From Astrothelium macrocarpum (lineage: Eukaryota; Ascomycota; Dothideomycetes; Trypetheliales; Trypetheliaceae), in contig JAGEMR010000032.1 of assembly GCA_021030915.1 (NCBI GenBank), forward strand, positions 210,107 to 274,106: 64,000 bases of DNA, in the 5' to 3' direction. Shown here piece after piece: positions 34,499 through 46,572 of the stretch. Within the stretch, counting starts at the first letter, position 1. Every line of letters begins with the position of its first letter. The position numbers and the translations under genes were made by a program. The notes below the pieces were generated by a model. That model saw nothing but the letters and a program-made list of their open reading frames with translations. It ran no database searches and had not been told where the DNA came from.

Positions 34499-35714
34499 AC
34501 GCAGCAAATTCGGAGCCGAGATCTCCCTGACGATCAGCACGACACATAATCTCCGATGCTGTTTCTGGAAGGTAGAACCCTTATTGACATCTACAGACAG
34601 ATCAAATCCAATGTACAAAGGAGCACTTTACGGTTGCCCCAAGTCTGCCTGCATTTTCGTGTTTGGCACGAACGCTGGCAACCCTCTCTGCGTACAGGGA
34701 ATCATACGCCAAAATTGTGGGCACACCTTTAGTGCTATGAAATGATGGCCTACAGTCCAACACTCCCAATAAGATGATTGGTAGTTGTCCACTTTTTTCT
34801 CCGAGAATGTACTTCCTTGCGGCGGGTGGTTGCAGGAAGCCATCCGCGTTGGCTCCCATGCACGTGGAAGGGCCACCAAATCAGCTCCTTCACCTATGTG
34901 TCAGAGCCGTGTAACTATAGGCGCCTAATCAGCCAGTCTATCCTAGTCAATGTTACCCCTTTGAATGGTTATGGTTAACCATTTAGCAAGACCCGCATAG
35001 ACTTACATTCACGCATCCTCTGTACTGCTACCAAGCCCATGTTTCTAGAATGCTCAGAGAAGCATTTCGTCAAGAACGAGGATTTCATATCAGGGAGCTT
35101 GACAGACTGCGTACATTACTGCAGTGGCCCGTCCGCTAGCCACTCCCAAGCTTGGTCCTTCACAACCGTTGGACTTAACGCCCATTCACTGCATGGGCTC
35201 CCTCCCGCTACCCACCTCATCGGCTGACGCATCATGCCTCAGCCGTTGGGCCTTTAACCTCAGCCTCAAAATTACGCTTGTTTATGTCTAGGCGCAGTCA
35301 TTCGGCATGGGGCTTTCCTTTGTCCTACGGAGAAGTGTCGCTAAGAACAAGAGATTATGAAGGTGTTTGCTAGTCCTTCTCAAAGGGCTTTGCAGACCTT
35401 ACCTGTCTGCTGCCACGCTGGCAACCGATACGAAAGGCAAGATGCGAAGACAATGATGCTGTCTTGATTAGGCTGCATTGGCACTGCTCAGTAGAAATAT
35501 GTCTCACAAGCCTCGCCGTTTCGGATATTCTTTCGATCATCACACTTGCCATCTCCACGAAGTGTGTCTCCGTGTGACATTCACTGCTGGCATCATTCTA
35601 TATTCCCTCTTTTCGTCTATTCATCTTGGCCCAGACAGAGTATTGACTATTGTACACTATTCCATACAACACTGTTATTGAAACGAATCTCAGGACTCTC
35701 GAGTAGTGTTGGAG
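34499..35714. other. Intergenic, no gene seen
   Basis: About 1.2 kb between cactin and the forkhead gene. Small frames only, on both strands; none has recognisable content. Likely the forkhead promoter and a long 5' UTR, as is common for fungal transcription factors. Confidence 0.45.
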
Positions 35715-37191
35715 ATGACTAGCCTTCCATCGCAGCCCATCTTTGCGCAAAAGAATCAGATCGATGACCAGCGTCTGTCAGGCGAATGGCTCACGAATGC
35801 AATGGAGCTTGACTTTCCGCTACTTGACCCAGAAAGACCAAACCTCTATGCTGCGCAATCCTACAATCCCGAATCCATCAACTATCCAGCTTATGCTTAT
35901 GGGCCCAGAGCATTGCAGCACAATGATTCTTTTCAGAGCATGGCGTCATCTCAGCCTACGGCCAACAGCTTCGAGCTCAACAGGCAGGACCATGAGAGCT
36001 CAGTGGGCTTAAACTATTCTTTTAGGAATGAGACAGACAGAGTCCTGTCAAGCTGTCCAAGAACCATGCCTCACGTACAATTCAATCAGTCATTGCCAAA
36101 TGATTTGTATAGTCAGGAAGATGCATTTCCGCCTTCTTTTTACGAGCTTGATGCACAAACAACACCTCAATCATCCGCATTCGATCGCCTCTCAAATGGA
36201 CCCTCTTTCAATGATCTCGCTCAGACTCAATACAGCGGCCAAATTTTCAACATGCAAGCATCAGGATTACCCGATCTTGAGGATGATCTCGCTGCAAGCC
36301 GAGAGATAACTCCAGAGAGCGACATAAAAGAGGAGCCCTACGCAAAACGCATATATCGTTGTCTCATCAATGCTCCAGGCCATACCATGGTCTTGCGTGA
36401 TATATACGAATGGTTCATTCTCAATACCGAAAAGGGCAAGGAACCAGAAGCACCTGCATGGAAGAACAGCATTCGTCACAACCTTTCCATGAACAAGGTA
36501 AGTGTTCAGCTATCCACGTTCTGAAGCGCTTGAACTAATACTGGTACAGGCGTTTGAAAAGGTCAACCAGCCACAAGGAGATGAACAGAAGAAAGGTTGT
36601 TCATGGAGGCTGGCCGATTTCGCTATTAAAGACGGTGTCAAATCAACGACTCGATATCGCGCCAAGGGCCCTAATAAACGATGTGCTAGAACAAGGGATC
36701 CAGATCAGAAACGAATGGAGGCCGGTGCAAAAGGTGGACAAGCCTCTAAAAAAGCTGCCCAGCGCCGATCTCAGAGGCTGAGAGAAAGCTCACACCTTAG
36801 TGGTCCAGCTATGCGACAGTTGACTGCTCAGGCCCCACCACCCGCTTACGAGGTTCCTCTGCTCGGTTTTGAGATTAAAGCAGAAAGACAGCCATCTCCG
36901 TACTTTGTTCCGCATTCAAGTCCAATCAATTACACCCAGCAGCAGTACGGCAACGTCGTCCCCGCAAGCGCACCCCAGCACGCTCCCCTTCGACATCTAT
37001 TCGGCTCGCCCATCCCTCCCGCAAACCTCAGGTCCTATAACCGTATTTCCGCTATCGCTCAAATCGGACATCCAACGCCAAGCCCTGATGAGCCTTTCTT
37101 CTACGACAGTCCTGCTGAGTCCAGTGATGAACCAATCACGCCATCTTCAATGGGCATTGCCCGCATGCCTGACCCCTTCTGGAGCTCTTAG
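35715..37191 (+). CDS. Forkhead transcription factor
   Basis: Two exons, 35715-36497 and 36550-37191, split by a 52-base intron with a GTAAGT donor and an actaata branch site; 474 residues. The forkhead (winged-helix) domain starts near residue 205 (EEPYAKRIYRCLINAPGH) and includes the recognition helix W-K-N-S-I-R-H-N-L-S at about 250-259; the intron cuts just after it, and FEKV plus the wing continue in exon 2 (KGCSWRLADF). In other forkheads the first segment reads 'KPPYSYAxLI'; here it is divergent (PYAKRIYRCLI), as in the fungal-specific branch. The N-terminal 200 residues are Ser/Asn/Gln-rich, probably an activation domain. A basic stretch (KAAQRRSQRLR) after the domain may act in nuclear import. 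Target genes are unknown. ATG 35715 is the first in the frame. Confidence 0.9.
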
Positions 37192-39209
37192 GCGACTGCA
37201 GAGCATACACCTGATTCTGAGATGGCGTTTGGAGCCATGAACAGTACCTGCTCGGCTTAAACAGCATCCATTCCAAACGGATAGAGACTTTTCCTTGGTT
37301 TCCTTTTGTTTGCACTATACAGAACGATCAACGATTCACGATGTCATGCATTAGACTTGTTTCAGAAGCATAGTCTGGCATATTCCTTTGTCGGTAGGCG
37401 TTGATTGCGGCTGATGTTCTGGGGCTTGTTATGGTATTTCATTATCCATCAAACTCTCTATCCCAAATTGTGATGAATCTCGGCATTACCTACGATTACT
37501 GTACTACTGAGTGATATACCCCAATCTGAGAAAGAAGACTGTTTGGTGAAGGTACATTGTTGGGTTGACAGGACCTCTCTTCATCTCTTTATGAATATAT
37601 TGATGTACGACTAGCTTGATGCACAATATCAAGTCATCCCTGCAGCAGGATTGTCGGTGGTGAATATTTCTAGCCTAGAATGATTTGATAGCATATCAAT
37701 GTAGAAGTATTAATAGCATATCGGATACCAACATCTTACGCTGGGTACAAGACAGCAGACTTACGATGAGCCGATTGAGGATAGACCTTCTCAACCACGC
37801 CTACTCAAAGACTTCAATTTGTCAAGAGGGTAGTCTTGTCCCACACAGCTGAGCTTCACAGGCACCAACCCCACCTGTGCCCGGGTGTAACGAAGAATCC
37901 GTTACGGGGGGTTGAGCACGAGCATGCTCTCCTCGCCCAGGGGCACAATGACAGAATATCCTGGATCCCGGCAGGTTGTGACGCAGGGTTAACAAGGGCT
38001 CCAGACCAGGCGAGGTAGGCCCTTTTCTAGATGGGCATGGCCAAACTCAGCTCTACACGTGCAATTTGTTTTGAGATGAACGGAAATTGGAACCAAACGT
38101 CGTTAGGATGACACTACGCAGACGATTGAAGAATTCATCCCTCAGACACTTTGCTTTTCGGCTCGAAAGGTAATGCATTTGGAAGTTTCAGAGATTTTCC
38201 AGGACAGATGTCTAGCGTGACGATCAAGGCAAGTAGTACCAACAAGTTACTGAGTTTGAAGATTCTTTGTTAAATTGGATGCTCCTGGGCCTTCACCATT
38301 TGGTCATTTGCATGGCACTGACCGGCAAGTTACCATCGAAGACTTAGCTACCTGCCTTGTCTGGTAGCTGTTGTTGCACTCTGCCTAATAATAAAATTGT
38401 CAAAACCTGATTCTGTGCCCGAGCAAAGCCGTATCGCCACGTTTTGAGTTTGCCTCTGTTTGGGATTTGCCCAGTGATGCGGTTTGCACGATTGCACCCG
38501 TATGTCAAATTGTCCGACCCATGAATCCTGGGACTGTAAATCGGTACTGTGCTTCCGATCTGATTCATGGCAAGAGGCTAAGACATGATCAACCTTGCCC
38601 ATGTCATTCTTAAAAGCCCTACTCATCTGTCATGAATTCTCTCCCGCTGCCAGATCGATTTTTCGCATTATCTAATTCAGAAGCGAAGACTGCATTCGAG
38701 TTACTATACCAAGCTGAGCTTCGCTTGTAACGAGATCAATGTCCACGGATGACTGATCCAGAATGTTTGTCAAGTTTTTGTCCATGTCCTTAGCGAATCA
38801 CCATCTTAGACCTACCAGAACCCTTCGACGTTAAAAAGATGCATCTCGGGACTCTAGGATCTATTTCCAGGAACGCGTAATGGATTGCCGTGTATCTTTG
38901 ATGGAATTTTTCCCAAGTCCATTTCTGCTCTTGTTCTTCCACCAATCCTCGTCGCTCAATCACGCCGCGCAACTTCGCATGTGGAGAAAATCTGGGGTTC
39001 TCCAGGTACCGCTAGCCCAGTCTAGCTTAGCACGATTGGACTTCATCGACCTTCCTCGGACAAGACCATAGCGACCAGGTAGGAGAGCGGCATGATGCCT
39101 GGCAGATCTTGCGGGGAATCTGGGTTCATGACCGCAGGGATGGAGGATTTATTTACGTCGATTCCTGCTGGGGAAGTTCGAACGGGTGGGAGGCGCAAAT
39201 CGAAGCAAG
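37192..39209. other. Long intergenic region, no gene seen
   Basis: About 2 kb between the forkhead 3' end and the GH28 start. A small perfect hairpin (gtaacg/cgttac, seven-base loop) lies at 37887-37905 inside a C/G-rich patch and is followed by ggggggttgagcacgag. Otherwise only short frames. The right 200 bases should hold the GH28 promoter. Confidence 0.45.
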
Positions 39210-40654
39210 ATGCTGTTCACTTGGATTTTGACTTTGGCTGCCATTGCACAAGCTGCAACTCTGCAATCACAAAACCCTCGGAGTAATGGCAGACCCAGTT
39301 TCGAGGTTGCACCAAAGCATCCATACAAGCCTCTTCCCCGAAGCCCAGCAAGAACGAAGACCTGCGTTGCTCGGAGTCATAACGACGGCGTGACAGATGA
39401 TTCGCAATATTTTCTTGACGCGCTGCACCAGTGCAACAATGGGGGACATGTTCTTCTACCCCAGGACAAGAAGTACATAATTGGCACCGCGCTGAATCTG
39501 ACGTTCCTGAATCATGTCGATATTGGTATGGATCTCTAGCCAGACAGTGCGAACCGTCAAATCTATTTGACTAACCACTCGACTAGAGCTTCAGGGGTAT
39601 CTTCAATTTACCAACGATACAGATTACTGGCAGGCCAATTCCTTCAAGCAGATTTTCCAGAACGTGACGACTTTCTGGCAGCTCGGAGGAAATGATGTCA
39701 ACTTCTACGGCGGCGGCACCATCGATGGAAACGGTCAAGTGTGGTATGATCTCTATGCACAAAACATCTACATCTTGCGCCCTGTACTTCTTGGAACAAT
39801 CGGTCTGCATACCGGCTCGTTTGTGGATTTGAATTTGCGATACAGCCCAGAATACTACAACTTTGTTGCAAATAGCACAAACGTGCTCTTTTCAGGCATT
39901 AGCATCAACGGGCTTAGCAAGAGCAATAATACTGCCAAGAATACGGACGGATGGGACACGTGAGTAGTCCGTTGAAAAAAGAGAAGGCCAGTTTACTGAT
40001 GTGATATCCAGATACCGCAGCAGCAACATCGTCATTCAAAATAGCACCATCAACAATGGCGACGATTGTGTCTCATTCAAACCCAACAGCACCGAAATGC
40101 TGGTCCAAAACCTACACTGCAACGGTAGTCATGGTATTAGTGTAGGCTCCCTGGGCCAGTACGTCGGCGAAACGGACATTGTGGAAAATGTTTACGTTTA
40201 CAACATTTCCATGAGCGACACGACTGACGGGGCACGTATCAAAGTCTGGCCAGGTTCTCCTGCTGAACTCTCTGGGGATCTCCAAGGTGGCGGAGGTACG
40301 GGCATGGTCAACAACGTTACGTACGACACGATGCATATCAGCAATGTTGACTATGCCATCGAAGTGACGCAGTGCTATGGACAGTCAAATCTGACTCTCT
40401 GCAATGAATTTCCGTCAAACCTCACCATTAGTAATGTTTTGATTGAAGGCGTCACAGGCACAACGAGCACCAAGTACGATCCTATTAGCGGATATGTCGT
40501 CTGCTCGAGCCCCAACGTTTGCAACAACATTACTTTGCAGGGTGTTGATGTGACTACGCCCAGCGGAGTCACGAACGAGTTCACTTGCGGAGATGTGGAC
40601 GAGAGCCTCTTGTCGAATATCAATTGTACTACTACTAATAAAGGGAGCAATTGA
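39210..40654 (+). CDS. GH28 pectinase, exopolygalacturonase type
   Basis: This secreted enzyme hydrolyses galacturonan of plant cell walls. Exons 39210-39525, 39587-39959, 40012-40654; introns 61 and 52 bases; all phases close, 443 residues. A signal peptide covers residues 1-16 (MLFTWILTLAAIAQA). The four GH28 motifs are all there: NTD (224-226), GDD (246-248; the Asp pair with NTD acts as catalytic triad), the SHG motif around His270, and RIK (305-307). Many N-x-S/T sites indicate heavy N-glycosylation, usual for secreted fungal exo-enzymes. The 30-residue extension before TCVARSHNDGVTDDS and the lack of a short disulfide-linked N-terminus argue for exo- rather than endo-polygalacturonase. 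The ATG was chosen for the signal peptide. Expression is probably induced by pectin, but no regulatory site is evident. Confidence 0.94.
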
Positions 40655-41529
40655 GAGGAATCTCAAGAGTTTTTCTCAATGTTACGCGCGTAAAATAGAA
40701 TTTCTTTCAAAATTTATGGAGTGGATCCAGCTTTCAGCCGCAAGCACCTCCTAATCTGACGTCATGCATTGTCAAAGTAGGTATGGCGTATGCGCGGTTT
40801 TTGATTAGACCTTGTACCTGAGCTTTTTTCGTCGCAATTGGAGAGGACATGTCTCGGAGCGCAAAGAAAATAATAAAAAACGCTCATAGAATTTGCTTCC
40901 CAACGGCACGCACTCGGCCACCTTAACCATTTGGCAAGGCCCAGTGATCGGAAAGACTCTTGACTGGTGAATGAAGTTGACCAATCCTAATAAAGGCGCA
41001 GCGATGAATTTGTGCCTCATCTCATGATCTACCCCGCGTCTGTATGATTACTCATCCCATCATTTGTTCTGGCATGCTACTGGTTTCTTCACACGGATTT
41101 ATTCCGCTAAGTGGCCGCAAAATCGGGTGGCTTTCGCACCGTTGATCCGACTTGGACTAGGGTCCGAGCATGGAATGACCAAATGCCTAAAACCGCGCAG
41201 CAGACGAGTTTGAGAAGCCAATCGGTGAGGAAAGCCTCACCAACGGATATTGCAATAATGATAGAAAATTCCAAGTCGGAACAGCAAAACCAGGCGAGAT
41301 CTGCATCGTGCTTAGAGACTGTCTTATAAGCAGGGGCCCTGAGGCTGGACATGCCTTAAAGGTCGTCACTCGAGTTGGGCTGACTCACTACATTCGGACC
41401 TTCCATGGCCTCTAATATCTTATCTAACTCTTCAAATTGCAACCTGAACTCTGCCTTAGCCACAGAAACCGCAAACGCCAAAATGTACCACCAACTATAG
41501 GATACCCCAATTGCTGCACATCTACGAAC
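40655..41529. other. Intergenic, no gene seen
   Basis: About 0.9 kb between GH28 and the Zn2Cys6 gene. Small frames on both strands only. The Zn2Cys6 frame is open upstream of its ATG to 41437 without another ATG. Confidence 0.45.
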
Positions 41530-44438
41530 ATGACAGAATCACCCTCCAGCACCTACCAGCTCCTTCATGCCACAGACCGCATCCACAAGTCCTCGCCCCA
41601 GTCCAGTACTTCGCCCCAATCTCTCTCCAACGCCACAGTCCCGCTCGCCAGTCAGCCTGCAACAAACACCACCAGTTCCAGCGGCTCTGGCAGCAGCTCT
41701 CTAAATCCGCGGTCTTGCGTAACATGTCGACGCCGCAAAGTAAAATGCGACAAAAGACATCCCTGCTCGAATTGTACTCGAGCACACACCGAATGTATCT
41801 ATCCCGCTCCCGGTCGGGCACCGCGCAAGGCCAAGAAACCGGCCGATGGCGACCTCATGGAACGTCTGAGAAAATTGGAAACGATTGTGCAGAGTCTAGA
41901 GCCAGAGATTGAGGAACAACAGAACACTAGTGGAAGTAGTCGCAAGAGCGACGAGCATGTTGTGAACGGACAAAGTGAGAGCACGCACACTCCAAACGAG
42001 GAAAAGGCATGGAGTCCCGTGCCGCCGTTCAATGATAGCTTAGATGCTGTGGGAGTTCCTAGTCTTGAAGCTGTTAAGCATCCGGCACAACGTGAATTTG
42101 AGAATCGATTTGGGAGGTTGGTGATTCATGAGGGGAGGAGTCGATATGTGAATAATAGCTTTTGGGCAAGTTTGAGCAATGAGGTAAGCTGGAACTTTGG
42201 CCATTGTTGCAAATGGTTCGATGGCTCTCTCTCGGCAGACTGGGGTATTGATAATGGATAGGTCGAGGATATTAAGGGTATACTCAATGGCGATACGGAA
42301 GACGACGAGGACCCAATGTCTCCTGAGACATCGCAATCTACAGGCCAGATGGATTCCCAAGGATTTGTGTTTGGCTACAGCTCGACGAATTTTAATATAT
42401 CACGGCTACATCCTCCGTCCAACATGCTAAAAGTCTATATTGATATATTCAAGGACAATGTCGATCCTGTCGTCAAGATTCTGCATATGCCTTCAGTTGA
42501 ACCTTTGCTGCTGTCGCATACTGATAAACTTGACAGGCTCCCCAAGGGCTTGGAGTGTCTCTTTTTCGCTCTATATTATGGCGCTGTTACAAGCGTAACC
42601 AGTGCAAGTTGCCTCGAGGACTTTGGGGAAGAGAGAAGTGTATTATTGGAACGATACCAATTTGGTGTTCAACAAGCTCTGGCACGTGCCAATTTCCTCA
42701 TCACTGAGGAAATGGTAGTATTGCAAGCATTTGCTCTCTTCTTGCTTTGCTTGCGTCGAAACGATGATGCGCGGACGATTTGGACAATGACTGGTCTTAT
42801 TGTGCGCATAGCACAAACCTTGGGAATACATCGTGATGGACAACATTTTAATCTTTCGCCATTTGAGACTGAAATGCGGCGGCGTCTTTGGTGGCAGGTT
42901 TGCATCCTTGACTCCCGTGCATCAGAAGATCATGGCTGCGATCCGACAGTTATCGACCAGTTATTCGACACTGAGATGCCGCTCAATGTCAACGACGAAG
43001 ATATCTCTCCCGAAATGAAAGAATTCCCCGAACCACGGACAGGCTTCACTGAGATGACATTTTCATTAATCAGATGCGAGGTGACGAGCACTTTCCGCCG
43101 CCTCAATTACGTGCCACCAAATCCCAGGCCTTGTTTTGAAAAGTTTGTCACTGCGACCTTTGAAGAAAAGAAACAATGGGTGACCGAGTGCCATCAACGG
43201 CTCGAAGAAAGATATCTCAAGTACTGTGATATGAGTGTCCCCTTTTATTGGGTGACTGCGACAGTTTGCCGACTCATAATGGCCAAGATGTGGTTGATGA
43301 TATATCATCCGTTCCAGCGCAAAGATGGCGGACGCTCTCTTCCACAGGATGTCAAGGACAAGCTATTCCATACCTCACTAGAAAACATCGAATACATGCT
43401 TCTTCTCGAGACTGAAGCCCGAACCTTGAAGTGGGGATGGCTTATCAAGACCTACGTTCAATGGCACGCTCTCGCCTTCCTCTTGACGGAGCTCTGCACA
43501 AGGACCAAAGGGCCTATGGTTGATCGAGCTTGGTCTGCAGTAGAGAAGACGATGAAGAACCAGACTGTCAGCTATCGAGATGACAAGCGAGGGCATCTCT
43601 GGAAGCCGTTACGGAAACTTTGGGCAAAGGCCAAGGCTACACGAGCCAAGGAACTAGAAGCAGAGCAGTTTGCGATACAGCAAGCGCGAGCAACACTGTT
43701 CGATGGCGGTGTTCAGACAAAGCTGTTCGAACAGACCATCACCACTGATGGAAAAAGTTATGCCAGCGATCCGGGTAAAGGAGTAAACTGGAATCGCGAA
43801 GATGGCTCTTCACTTGGGAGTTCTGACTCTACAAATCGGAGTCGTCTGGATCAGCTGGATCGACAGCAGGCCAGAATTGAGAAAGAGCAAAGGGTATTGG
43901 GTGAAGTGCAGATCTTGTATAGTCCAGGTAAGTGTCTAGCGAACCGTCTCCATCAGCTGCAAGAGAAACTGAAAAATATCTAGCACAACAACACTCGAAC
44001 TCGGCTCCTACATTTTCCCAAGCTTCGACGGATCCTTCTGACCAAGCTCTGCACTTGGATTCCTCTCTCGACTATGCATCACCCGCAGACATAACATCTA
44101 ATATCAAGGACGATATGGACATACTTGACAGCATGAACAATGCATCTTTGTTCACCTCCCAACCAAATCCCAAGCAAATTACATGTAATCCTTCACTTCC
44201 AAACACGAGTGCACCTATGACGTCAATGGAGGGAATTCCGTATGACATAACAACAGGCCAAGACGCGTGGATCGACGGTGACACTCAGATGGACTGGGCG
44301 GATTTTGATAACATGGTCAGGCAGTTTGGTATGGATGGCGACCACCCTGGCCAGGGTGTCTCGGCGAATTACGCTCCTGGCCAAGGAGGTTTTGCAGGGA
44401 TGAATAATATGATGCCTGGAATGGAGAACTGGTGGTGA
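41530..44438 (+). CDS. Zn2Cys6 transcription factor with fungal-specific middle domain
   Basis: Exons 41530-42183, 42262-43927, 43984-44438; introns 78 and 56 bases; phases close, 924 residues. The binuclear zinc cluster uses Cys 63, 66, 73, 79, 82 and 89 (C-x2-C-x6-C-x5-C-x2-C-x6-C) with the usual basic loop (RRRKVKCDK), followed by a linker and a short coiled coil (LMERLRKLETIVQSLE). The long middle homology region of the Fungal_trans family runs about 300-650, with the recognisable IAQTLGIHRD and RRRLWWQVCILDSR motifs. The C-terminus is acidic/Asn-rich (MDWADFDNMVRQFGMDGD), a plausible activation domain. Proteins like this act as homodimers on CGG repeats. I cannot say which pathway it controls; the neighbouring pectinase gene is a candidate target only by position. 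Confidence 0.93.
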
Positions 44439-44875
44439 TGTACATCTGATCAGGTTGGCTACTACGATGAGAATCAAGAAAATCTTCAACTGATTCGAAC
44501 GAAAGGGATGAGATTGTGTTACGGAAAATTATGGAGTGGCTCAGGGAGGCTTTTTGCGAGAACCCAGTTAAGCGACTTTTATGCCAGAGTTTCATGGACC
44601 GGTTAGAAACCTATGGATATAGGAAAGGGTTAATGTAAAAATCAAGTGGACACCCCCCTCTAGCTAGTATATAAGCAAGTTTCATCATGTCATTACGCCT
44701 GGATGATGGGCCATGAAAAATGACCCCGAATGTTTGATAACTCCGTGCTCATGCAATTCCGCATTTTTGGTCAATCCGGATGCAACCCATTCCCGTGTCC
44801 AACTCGTACATACCCAGAGCAGCCTTCCGCAAAAGTCCCCACTAATGGCAATAATAGTGTCCCACGTACTCAAGT
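44439..44875. other. Short intergenic region between convergent genes
   Basis: About 440 bases of 3' UTR from the Zn2Cys6 gene (plus) and the DNAJC9-like gene (minus). No coding frame supported. Confidence 0.5.
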
Positions 44876-45886
44876 CTACGCCTTTGACCTCTTACTCCTC
44901 CTCGCCCCCTTCTTCGTCTCGCCTTTTTTGCCGCCATTCTCCTCCACATCCTCCACCTTCCTCTTGGCGCCGCCTTTCCGTCTCCCCACCTCCTCAAACG
45001 CCTCTTCGGGCGGTTCATCCATCCCACCCTCCTCCTCATCCACCTCCTCCACCCCCCTCTTCCTCCCCTTACCCTTCTTCCCTCCCTTCCCCTTCGCCTT
45101 CGGCGCATATTTCGCCTCCAGCCTCTCCAAAAAACCATCCCCTCTACTCTTCTGCCTTGCCAAAATCAACGCTGCTAACTCCCCCTCACCCTCCCCATCC
45201 CCCTCCTCCTTCTTCCCCCCAAACGTCCCCCCAACCCCCAACTCCTCCGCCATCTCCCTCGCCTCCCTCTCCTCCCTCCTCGCCACCTGCACCCTCCTCG
45301 CCCTCTTCCCCCTCCCCTCCCGCACAAACGCCTCATACCCCTCCAGCTCCCCCTCCGCAATCCCGGCCTCAATCATCCCGCGAAACCGCGCCTCGTCCTC
45401 CAGCGGATTACTCAGCATCACCTCCTCAAACACGGCGTCCAGGTCGCCCCGCGCGGCCGTGTACGCGGCGAACACGGCGGCGCGCTCCTCGTCGCTGCCC
45501 TGGAACTCGGCCCGGAACCGCGCCACGGCTTCGCTGGTCACGACGTCGGCGAACTGCTGCCGGTAGAAGTCGCCCCAGTTGAAGTCGTCGGCGGAGTCAT
45601 CGGAGGAGAGTGAGAGGGATTCTTCGGTGCGGCCCGTGCTGTCGTAGCGGCTGCGGCGGCGGGGGTCGCTGAGGATGGCGTATGCGAAGGCGATGGCTTG
45701 GAATTGCGCGTGTGCGCTGTCCTTGTCCGAGGCGGCCGCTTTGTCTGGGTGGTGTTTGAGCGCGGCTTTGCGGTAGGCGGTTTTGATTTGCTCGGATGTG
45801 GCGTCTTTGGAGAGGTTGAGCACTTGGTAGGGGTCGATGGAGGGGGGCGCGGCGGAGGTGGTGAGGTCTTCGGTTTTGGATGGCAT
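44876..45886 (-). CDS. DNAJC9-like J-domain protein
   Basis: Single exon of 336 codons. The J domain occupies about 18-80 (DPYQVLNLSKDATSEQIKTA ... HHPDK with HPD at 46-48), so it can stimulate an Hsp70. After it, NWGDFYRQQF, an alpha-helical region of about 120 residues rich in Ala/Glu, and a C-terminal tail of Lys/Glu/Gly-rich low-complexity sequence ending in basic RRSKRSKA. This layout is that of DNAJC9, a nuclear histone H3-H4 chaperone that recruits Hsp70. The yeast homologue is uncharacterised. The coding strand is very C-rich at its 5' half and G-rich at its 3' half (the plus strand shows the same C-then-G change), so codon choice shifts within one gene. The ATG is the first in the frame and matches a typical MPxK-type start. 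Confidence 0.88.
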   Translation of the reverse strand: MPSKTEDLTTSAAPPSIDPYQVLNLSKDATSEQIKTAYRKAALKHHPDKAAASDKDSAHAQFQAIAFAYAILSDPRRRSRYDSTGRTEESLSLSSDDSADDFNWGDFYRQQFADVVTSEAVARFRAEFQGSDEERAAVFAAYTAARGDLDAVFEEVMLSNPLEDEARFRGMIEAGIAEGELEGYEAFVREGRGKRARRVQVARREEREAREMAEELGVGGTFGGKKEEGDGEGEGELAALILARQKSRGDGFLERLEAKYAPKAKGKGGKKGKGRKRGVEEVDEEEGGMDEPPEEAFEEVGRRKGGAKRKVEDVEENGGKKGETKKGARRSKRSKA

Positions 45887-46572
45887 GATGGGTGTGCGGG
45901 TGTCGGGTGTGGATTTTGATTGTTGGTGAAGGGGTGAAGAGAGGTGGGGTGGTAAGTGGTTTGTTTTTTTGGAAAGTGAAGATGGAGTGACGGAGACGCG
46001 TTGGTACCGAGCCTCATGCAGCGTGTACGTAGCGCTAATAACGCGTGATTTTCGTTTCGGAGTCGCGGCTGAGGAGGCTAAGTAGCCTCATTCCTCCTTT
46101 GCGAGCCTCCGTTCTCACCTATTGGAGAAGCCTTGAAGATATATGTATTCCTTTGCCAAGTCGACACGGTAAGTTCCGTATGTGCGACGGATTCGCCGTC
46201 AAGCCTGTTGATACGAGACCTTGTTCTTCGTCATAGACGTCGAACACGATATTATCAAAAAGGATAACAGAATCCCAAAATTCCACAGCGACCACGGAGT
46301 AGCCAAATGCAAGTTCCATCGGCCGAAGGGATCGTGCAAAATCACGTTGAAATATCCATATGATGCAACTGTTTTACAAAGCCATGGGTTTATAACGCGT
46401 CTCTTGGCCTCGTAATTATGGCTTTCAGTTCTCCTTTTCTTTTTTGTAATCTTAAATTGCTGTGTTTATCAGAACCATAGCAAAACAAGTTTGATCGCTA
46501 GACTAATTATTTTTCATTTTCCTACTTCCAATCTCTCAAGGCTACTTGATTGACTTGAAATAAAATCCGAAC
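45887..46572. other. Divergent promoter region (DNAJC9-like / kinase-like)
   Basis: About 690 bases between two divergent start codons; holds both promoters. The left 130 bases are G-rich on the plus strand. No gene supported. Confidence 0.4.

Noticed and set aside
37887..37905. Small hairpin as an RNA gene
   Set aside because: A six-base stem alone is too small and no tRNA-like or snoRNA box surrounds it.
44713..45582. Long Pro/Ser-rich plus frames opposite the DNAJC9-like gene
   Set aside because: Shadow of the Lys/Glu/Gly-rich tail; Pro-Ser-Pro runs are the complement of its codons.
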